Below the pieces are notes generated by a model. That model saw only the letters and a program-made list of their open reading frames with translations, had not been told where the DNA came from and ran no database searches. 19,918 nt of DNA from Actinomycetota bacterium (lineage in GTDB: Bacteria > Cyanobacteriota > Vampirovibrionia > Obscuribacterales > Obscuribacteraceae), in contig CAJCIF010000119.1 in assembly GCA_903970355.1 (NCBI GenBank), positions 1 through 19,918 on the forward strand, read 5' to 3'. Positions 14,565-19,918 of this stretch are shown here, in pieces (the stretch's first letter is position 1; every line of letters begins with the position of its first letter). Position numbers and translations under genes: made by a program.

Positions 14565-15929
14565 TTGCGCTTAGCAACAATCTGCCGAATTAGAGACGAG
14601 CAGGACATTCTTCCACTCTTTCTCGCGCACAGTAAGGCACTTTTTGATTTAATCCTTGTTGTCGAACATAGATCCGTCGACTTGAGCAGACAAATGCTTG
14701 AGCTCTTTCAAAAATCCGATGGATTTTTTCTCTACTCTCTTGGGACTTTCTCTAACCACTCTACGGCAGTAACGCAACTTTTGATTAAAGAAGCATTCGC
14801 GAAAGGTGCTGATTTTGTTTTCCTGCCCGATGCAGACGAGTTCTTCGACGTGCAGTCCAGAAAGGATCTCGAAAGTTTGATTCAAGATCATGAAAACGAA
14901 ATTCTTGAGTTCAAATGGAAGAACACCATCATTTCTGGTCTGACAGAAGAACGGAATAATCCGAATCCGGAGTCGATTCTACATGTGCCAACGAAACCGG
15001 CCCGCTTGGGGAAGGTGGTGCTTTCGAGGAAAATGTTTCTGGACAACCCCAACTATATCCCGTGTACGGGCAACCACTGGATTCTGGATGAGAATGAGAA
15101 CACTATACCCGCCCGAATGGTTGGGGAAATTCTGCACATACCATTTCGGAGCCGAAATCAATTTGCGGCGAAAATACTCAGGAGTTCTCTGGATAAATTA
15201 AGTCAAAGAGGTATGCCAACTGTCGCAGGATGGCACTATTTCCGTCCACTAGAAGCTTTTGCTCAATCAGGCATCAGCGATGAAGAGCTTCTCTATATTA
15301 CTGCTTACTATGCCGAAGGGTGGTGCGGACATACGCTCTCAACTGAAGAACTATTTGGTCCCGCCTTTCAAAAGCGCTCCTTTAAAAGCATCGCCCTGGA
15401 CCTGAATGTGTACGAATTGATTAATAGCTGTCTAGCGCAAAATAACAAACTGCCTCTGGAGAGATTGCTCGCGCATTATGTGATTCAGTTCAAAACGGAA
15501 ATTCCGAATTGCTCTCGGTTGGAAATTCAAGGAGAACATATTCTGCCAAGCAAAGCCAGTTCTGTGCCATTGACCGAAGAAGGCTTTACAGAATGGATGT
15601 TTTCAGAAAATGCGCGTCTTCTCAAAGAGAATAGAGCGTTGATACAACATAACGTGCATGTTCAAAAAGGCGTATCTGAGCTGCAGCAATATATCTCTCG
15701 TTTGGAAGGGGAAAGAAGCATCCTGCAAGAAATGGTCGACGGATCAGAAGAGAAACATCGAGAAATAAAGAAGAACTTTGGAGAAGAATACAAAAGAACA
15801 ATTAACGAGCTTAGAGCTGAGATTGATGAGCGCGGAGCAGTGTTGGATAAAAAACGAGCTGAAGTCGCTGAATTGCGGGCTTTAGTTGATAAATTGAAAA
15901 ATCAATCGCTGCCATTCACTTTGCACTAA
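14565..15929 (+). CDS. Glyco_tranf_2_4 / GT92-like glycosyltransferase with C-terminal coiled coil
   Basis: A 454-residue protein. The N-terminus reads ATICRIRDEQDILPLFLAH, then VVEHRSVDLS, and FLPDADEFF at 87-94 with the DADE metal-binding motif. This pattern belongs to the GT2-like group that includes Glyco_tranf_2_4 and GT92-type enzymes, which transfer sugars onto glycan acceptors. The catalytic domain ends near residue 250. A helical linker follows, and residues about 345-447 form a long charged coiled coil. The start is TTG at 14565, supported by a GGGGG Shine-Dalgarno six bases upstream; no ATG lies near the domain start. It is ten bases after the previous gene and ends the operon. Its last 14 bases overlap the end of the opposite-strand repeat gene. 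Donor and acceptor are unknown. Confidence 0.82.
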   Translation: MRLATICRIRDEQDILPLFLAHSKALFDLILVVEHRSVDLSRQMLELFQKSDGFFLYSLGTFSNHSTAVTQLLIKEAFAKGADFVFLPDADEFFDVQSRKDLESLIQDHENEILEFKWKNTIISGLTEERNNPNPESILHVPTKPARLGKVVLSRKMFLDNPNYIPCTGNHWILDENENTIPARMVGEILHIPFRSRNQFAAKILRSSLDKLSQRGMPTVAGWHYFRPLEAFAQSGISDEELLYITAYYAEGWCGHTLSTEELFGPAFQKRSFKSIALDLNVYELINSCLAQNNKLPLERLLAHYVIQFKTEIPNCSRLEIQGEHILPSKASSVPLTEEGFTEWMFSENARLLKENRALIQHNVHVQKGVSELQQYISRLEGERSILQEMVDGSEEKHREIKKNFGEEYKRTINELRAEIDERGAVLDKKRAEVAELRALVDKLKNQSLPFTLH

Positions 15930-17946
15930 CTTGCCTTTTAGTCATCATCAAATTAAGAATGGAAAGCAACTTCTGTACTTCGGAACTTTCTATATTATCG
16001 ATCGCTTCTTTTTGAGCGTGAGCAGTTGTATATTCGCCAAGTGCAACCACTTTAGACTCTGGTTCACACCAAATTTGATGCCCTTTGTCCGCTACTTTTT
16101 GAGCAAGTTCAGCATCCTGCACCAATTCCGATTTCAAATCGTTTCCGAAACCACCGACATCCAAAAATAACCTTTTCTCTATGGTCAAACAGTCTCTGCT
16201 ACCAAAATCCACTATTTTTGGGGTGTTACGTTCCGAATCGCACAGATTGTAATATGCATCGTTTCGCTGAATATTGCCATTTTCACCGGCAGTATAACCA
16301 GCGGACTTTATGCGACCCAAAGGTGTGACGATCTGCGAATAACTTATTCCGGCTGTGGTCTTTTCGACGTGTTTGAGAATCCTATCCAACCAATCGTTTA
16401 GCACCACCATGTTCTTTTTGAGAAAAATCAGATAGCGCCCGCGTGCAGCATCCACTGCCTTTTCTAAGTTAGCTACCCTTTTGACTCCACAACTGGCAAA
16501 GGCTGATAACTCTGTGTCCTCCTCTACGGAAATGATCTCGATTCTTCCCGCGGATTGTCGAGCCAAAGCGCTCAAGCTTCTCGCCATATTTTCTTGTGTC
16601 GTTTTTCCTATGAGCAGCACTGTCGCAATAGGTTCTGCAACTTCTTCAATTTTTATGGTTGATATATCAACACTGTCTGGATTGAAACCGTGATCGACAC
16701 CTCGTTTTCGAACCAATTCAAAGAAGTTTCGGACCCTTCTCTCTTTAGCACCATACATCAGATAATGTTCCAGGGCAGTTAAAGATGTTTCTTTAACGTC
16801 GGCATAAGCACTTCTATAAAATTCACCATCAAATGACTCGTTGGGTATGCGACCCTCCTGCTCTTCAGTCGATCGTAGGTAATGTTCTAGCGGTTCCTGT
16901 CCCGATTCTTTTACATGCTTGTAAATATCAAGGTAAAGAGTCGGATTAAAATCAGGATGGGGCTTTAATCCTTGCTTCCAACCAGTGAAATAGTAATGCG
17001 ACAAAGGCGATAGTATCTTTTCGGCTTCGCTTGCCTCAATTTGAGAGAGATAGAAATTCGGGTCGAACAATATGTGGGGTTTTAACCTCGCGGATTCACC
17101 ATCTTGTACATAGTGAACCAGCGGATTGAGTCCACTGCTTTTAACGCTCGGATTATTTTCGACATAGTATTGTGTTGAAAATATGGGGTGTGGGTTTCTG
17201 TTCTCCTTCACTCCATATTCCAAGTAGTGAAGTAGTGGGTTCATTACTTGCGATCCTGCAGACGTCCAAATTTCTTTTTGCGCCACTTGATACAACTGTT
17301 TCAATGGCTCATCCGAGATTGAGATATCAATTTTCGGAAGTGATTTGATCCCCAAATCCTCTAAATAACAGTGCGGGTGGAAGAGCGGATGAAACCATCT
17401 TCCTTCGAAAGCTCCCACTAACAAAAAATGCACTAGCGGATTTATCCCAGCTTGCTTAACACTGGAATTCAATTGGAGATAATAACGACCATCAAAGAGG
17501 GGATGCGGATTGATAGTTGTCCCATCACTTTTCAGATAGAGCTCTAATGCATTTTCGTTGGCTGTGGTTTGAGAGAGAACATAAGCGGTATCAAACAGAA
17601 TGTGTGGATCGAATCCAGCATTTTTTCCGTGCTCTAAATAGTGCCGTAACGTATTCCGCGCTTTGATATCTTTCTGCTTCAGAATCTGTTTGTAGTACAA
17701 ACCATCAAAAAGAGGATGCGTACTTCGTCCTTCATTAGATCCATGCAATATGTAATGTGCAAGCGGCTCCATACCCAAGTCTGCAATATCGGGATATCGC
17801 ATTTGGTAATAAGTTTCATCAAATAATATGCTTTCTGAAATGCGCTTATAGGCTGCTACAGCGAACCCGAGAGCCCCTTGATCTTGATTAAGCTTTGCAT
17901 AAATTTGCTGCAAAGCCACCTTGTTACGCGATGTGGACGCTGTCAC
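15916..17946 (-). CDS. HPLFD-repeat protein with a degenerate GT-A-like C-terminal domain
   Basis: The 676-residue protein has a short N-terminal helix, nine HPLFD-type repeats at about 38-406, a 32-residue linker, and a C-terminal domain from about 439 that follows the family-2 glycosyltransferase fold. In that domain ARGRYLIFL is followed by KKN (510-512) where active enzymes have an acidic NND or DD, and the nucleotide site is EED (475-477) rather than DDGS. FLDVGGF and a QDAELA stretch (in place of EDTDLA) mark the later part of the fold. The missing metal ligands suggest a non-catalytic carbohydrate- or partner-binding domain (inference). The fifth repeat is enlarged to 67 residues. The start is GTG at 17946 with GGGAGG five bases upstream. 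The gene is divergent from a repeat protein of the same architecture and overlaps the end of the preceding operon tail to tail. Confidence 0.85.
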   Translation of the reverse strand: MTASTSRNKVALQQIYAKLNQDQGALGFAVAAYKRISESILFDETYYQMRYPDIADLGMEPLAHYILHGSNEGRSTHPLFDGLYYKQILKQKDIKARNTLRHYLEHGKNAGFDPHILFDTAYVLSQTTANENALELYLKSDGTTINPHPLFDGRYYLQLNSSVKQAGINPLVHFLLVGAFEGRWFHPLFHPHCYLEDLGIKSLPKIDISISDEPLKQLYQVAQKEIWTSAGSQVMNPLLHYLEYGVKENRNPHPIFSTQYYVENNPSVKSSGLNPLVHYVQDGESARLKPHILFDPNFYLSQIEASEAEKILSPLSHYYFTGWKQGLKPHPDFNPTLYLDIYKHVKESGQEPLEHYLRSTEEQEGRIPNESFDGEFYRSAYADVKETSLTALEHYLMYGAKERRVRNFFELVRKRGVDHGFNPDSVDISTIKIEEVAEPIATVLLIGKTTQENMARSLSALARQSAGRIEIISVEEDTELSAFASCGVKRVANLEKAVDAARGRYLIFLKKNMVVLNDWLDRILKHVEKTTAGISYSQIVTPLGRIKSAGYTAGENGNIQRNDAYYNLCDSERNTPKIVDFGSRDCLTIEKRLFLDVGGFGNDLKSELVQDAELAQKVADKGHQIWCEPESKVVALGEYTTAHAQKEAIDNIESSEVQKLLSILNLMMTKRQVSAK
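16729..17835 (-). repeat. HPLFD protein-repeat array of nine units
   Basis: Nine units of about 33-41 residues plus one of 67 cover residues 38-406 of the minus-strand protein. The units begin with HPLFDG, HILFDT, HPLFDG, HPLFHP, HPIFST, HILFDP, HPDFNP or worn variants and end with a (N/E)PL.HYL..G..EGR-like block. The fifth unit contains an extra stretch of about 28 residues between its YL and NPLLHYL halves. Confidence 0.82.
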
Positions 17947-18078
17947 TTATACCTCCCAGACACACTCGGCAGCTCCGAAGCCCGGTTGCCGAGAGTTACA
18001 TGTTACTATTGCAGCCCAGTGGGTCATTTAACCAGTTTCTTCTCATTGTCTTAGTTTCTTTTCACTGAGGAATCCGTT
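17947..18078 (+). promoter_or_regulatory. Divergent intergenic region with an inverted repeat
   Basis: These 132 bases separate two divergent genes of the same architecture and must hold the starts of both transcripts. An inverted repeat, CTCGGCA (17965-17971) and TGCCGAG (17987-17993) with a 15-base loop, lies just upstream of the minus-strand Shine-Dalgarno. The plus-strand Shine-Dalgarno GAGGA is at 18067-18071. I see no convincing -35/-10 pair in either direction. Confidence 0.45.
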
Positions 18079-19918
18079 TTGGAGACCGCCCGCAAAACTG
18101 ATCTGAACTTAGCGGAAAGCTCTTTACGGGCTTCGGATGGGCCCAATGGACACGGCGATATAGGGACTTCAGGAACTGAAAACCTGGAAGCACGCTTAAA
18201 AGCGGTCACATATCGAAATCAAGCTCTAGAGCTGTCGGAACTTAGGCATAAAGAAGCATTTCAAAAGCTCGCAATCGAGCTAAAACGCCTTAATACTGAG
18301 CTTGATATTGTTAAAAACGATCTAAAAGACGCCCTTAAAAGCAGAGACTCCTCCACCTCTGCAGTATTAGGCAGCAATTATGCCTTACGCGCCACCAATA
18401 CAATTTTACGGCGGAAGGTTTCTAAAACCGCGTCTTCAATTGTTCAAAAAGCACCTTCCAAAAAATTGAAACGCGTTATTGGTATTTCCGGCTCAGATAA
18501 TTCCAGCGCGCAGATCGAACGTCTTCGGCAAAGCGGCCTCGTGGATGAGCTTTATTACTTTAGTCGTTATCCGGATTTAGATCCAAATGAAGTTGACGCC
18601 GCTCAGCACTATTTTCTTTTTGGTGCGAAAGAAGGCCGCAACCCACATCCACTATTCGATAACGAGTACTACATTTCGCAAGAACCATCATTGAGCAGTG
18701 GCACTGAAAATCCACTTATGCACTATCTGGAGAAGGGACATTCAGTTCATAACCCGAATAGATTCTTCAACACAAGACACTATTTGAAATACAACATGGC
18801 TGCCGGAGCGAATCCGCTTATAGATTATTTGAAAGCCGGCGCGAGGCAGGGTGTCAATCCGTCCCCATTCTTCCACACTAAGCATTACCTCAGGTCAAAT
18901 CCTGACGTGCAACAATCTGGAATCAATCCACTTGTACATTACCTATTAACAGGGTGCTACGAGGGCAGATCTCCACATCCACTTTTTAACACAAACTATT
19001 ACCTGAACGAAATGGTCACTGAACTTCTGGCACCATTTCCACTAGATTCAGTGGGAACCGAGTTCGAGATACTGGAGCTGCTTTATACGCATTCCTATTT
19101 CGTTTCTTTAGAAGAGCATGCCCATCCATTTTTGCATTTTTTAGAACACGGAGCTACGACTTTAAAAGACCCGCACCCTCTATTCTCAACAATTTTCTAT
19201 TGCAAAAAATATCCTGATGTTGCCGGTCTCCCTGTGGCACCGTTTGTGCACTATCTCACTAACGGCTGGAAAGAGCTGAGACAACCACATGCTCTATTTG
19301 ACCCGCTTTTCTATATGCAAAGAGTTCCGGAATTAGTAAAGGGCAAAGACGATCCGCTAACGCATTTTGCGATGTTCGGGAAGACAAAGGGAACAGATCC
19401 TAGCGAACATTTTGACAGCAAGTATTATGTTTCTAGATACCCCGAAGTAAAAAACGAAGATATCGACCCACTTTCTCACTACATTCTGAAAGGATCAAAG
19501 CTTGGTTTTAGCCCAAGTGAAGATTTCGATCCTGTTTTCTATCACACTAAATACGACGATATTCGCACCGCCGGGCTCGAGCCACTTACACATTATGTGA
19601 GATATGGTGCCATAGAAAAACGAGCAAGAAACCAACGCGAATTCGAAACTCTCTATCCCATCAATAAGAAACTTGCCGATCTCCCAATTACCGAGTCGAA
19701 ATTGGAATTTCCAATTGTTTCGGCTCCCGAAGTTTCCGTCATCATACCTGTGTATGGACAATTGGAATTCACAAAGAAATGCCTGGCCGCTTTAGCTAAG
19801 CATGAGACCAAATATGCATTTGAAGTAATCGTAGTTGATGATGCATCGCCGGATGACTCTGCGGCAGTGTTAGCCGAAATAGCTGGTTTGCGTTTGGTCA
19901 AAGCTAAAACTAATGGCG
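18079..19918 (+). CDS. HPLFD-repeat glycosyltransferase, C-terminus beyond the right edge
   Basis: The frame is open from a TTG at 18079 to the window end (613 codons) with no stop. A GAGGA Shine-Dalgarno lies seven bases before the TTG, an in-frame stop lies at 18052, and no ATG occurs before the coiled coil. Residues 34-92 form a charged coiled coil. Nine HPLFD-type repeats follow at about 154-518, the fifth enlarged to 66 residues. After a 32-residue linker a family-2 glycosyltransferase domain begins at Pro550, with VSVIIPVYGQ and VVDDASPDDS. Unlike the divergent neighbour, this copy keeps the nucleotide-site aspartates; its metal motif lies outside the window. It probably transfers a sugar in surface-glycan synthesis, with the repeats serving as a binding or spacing region (inference). 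Full-length relatives often run well past 1,000 residues. Confidence 0.85.
   Translation, partial: METARKTDLNLAESSLRASDGPNGHGDIGTSGTENLEARLKAVTYRNQALELSELRHKEAFQKLAIELKRLNTELDIVKNDLKDALKSRDSSTSAVLGSNYALRATNTILRRKVSKTASSIVQKAPSKKLKRVIGISGSDNSSAQIERLRQSGLVDELYYFSRYPDLDPNEVDAAQHYFLFGAKEGRNPHPLFDNEYYISQEPSLSSGTENPLMHYLEKGHSVHNPNRFFNTRHYLKYNMAAGANPLIDYLKAGARQGVNPSPFFHTKHYLRSNPDVQQSGINPLVHYLLTGCYEGRSPHPLFNTNYYLNEMVTELLAPFPLDSVGTEFEILELLYTHSYFVSLEEHAHPFLHFLEHGATTLKDPHPLFSTIFYCKKYPDVAGLPVAPFVHYLTNGWKELRQPHALFDPLFYMQRVPELVKGKDDPLTHFAMFGKTKGTDPSEHFDSKYYVSRYPEVKNEDIDPLSHYILKGSKLGFSPSEDFDPVFYHTKYDDIRTAGLEPLTHYVRYGAIEKRARNQREFETLYPINKKLADLPITESKLEFPIVSAPEVSVIIPVYGQLEFTKKCLAALAKHETKYAFEVIVVDDASPDDSAAVLAEIAGLRLVKAKTNG
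18538..19632 (+). repeat. HPLFD protein-repeat array of nine units
   Basis: Nine units cover residues 154-518. Units open with HPLFDN, NRFFNT, SPFFHT, HPLFNT, HPLFST, HALFDP, SEHFDS and SEDFDP and close with a (N/D)PL.HYL..G...G..P block. Unit five (from residue 300) carries an insertion of about 28 residues before HPFLHFLEHG. The first unit lacks the HPLFD opening and starts GLVDELYYF. Confidence 0.82.

Overview
The window is bacterial DNA of moderate GC, densely coded, with short intergenic gaps and several GTG or TTG starts that have good Shine-Dalgarno sequences in front of them. Its dominant theme is assembly and decoration of a cell-surface polysaccharide, so a bacterium with an elaborate envelope or capsule is likely. 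The sequence contains no rRNA or other phylogenetic marker, so I do not name a taxon. No tRNA, IS element, CRISPR array or origin was seen.

Layout. (1) 1-2789: a minus-strand gene of unknown function that runs off the left edge, then two tandem plus-strand paralogues (1229-1975, 2070-2789) of an unrecognised, highly charged, probably helical family. (2) 2791-3705, minus strand: a protein made almost entirely of about 37-residue HPLFD..YYL repeats. (3) 3898-5253: a phosphomannomutase/phosphoglucomutase. (4) 5420-8503: a tightly packed group of a membrane acyltransferase (acyltransferase-3 family), an AlgJ/AlgX-like SGNH acetyltransferase, and a NicO/UreH-type metal transporter. (5) 8591-9309: a Phd/YefM - VapC-type (PIN) toxin-antitoxin pair with a recognisable promoter and operator-like palindromes. 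(6) 9429-10526: a membrane-anchored SGNH/GDSL-like protein. (7) 10599-15929: an apparent operon of a GDP-mannose 4,6-dehydratase-type SDR, a sugar-phosphate nucleotidyltransferase and three glycosyltransferases. (8) 15916-17946 (minus) and 18079 to beyond the right edge (plus): a divergent pair of large proteins, each with nine HPLFD repeats followed by a GT-A-like domain.

How they fit together (inference). The mutase would supply hexose-1-phosphate, the nucleotidyltransferase would make a nucleotide sugar (probably GDP-mannose), and the SDR would convert it to a GDP-4-keto-6-deoxyhexose. The glycosyltransferases would build the glycan, and the acyltransferase and SGNH proteins would O-acylate it. 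No reductase or epimerase to finish the deoxyhexose, and no flippase, polymerase or export gene, is present in the window.

The most unusual features are the repeat proteins. The two large divergent ones share an exact architecture: nine repeats, an enlarged fifth repeat of 66-67 residues, and a linker of about 32 residues before the GT domain. The minus-strand copy has lost the acidic metal-binding residues of its GT domain. A second glycosyltransferase in the operon (13613-14554) has lost the same motif relative to its neighbouring paralogue. The cluster therefore seems to pair catalytic glycosyltransferases with degenerate, possibly non-catalytic partners.
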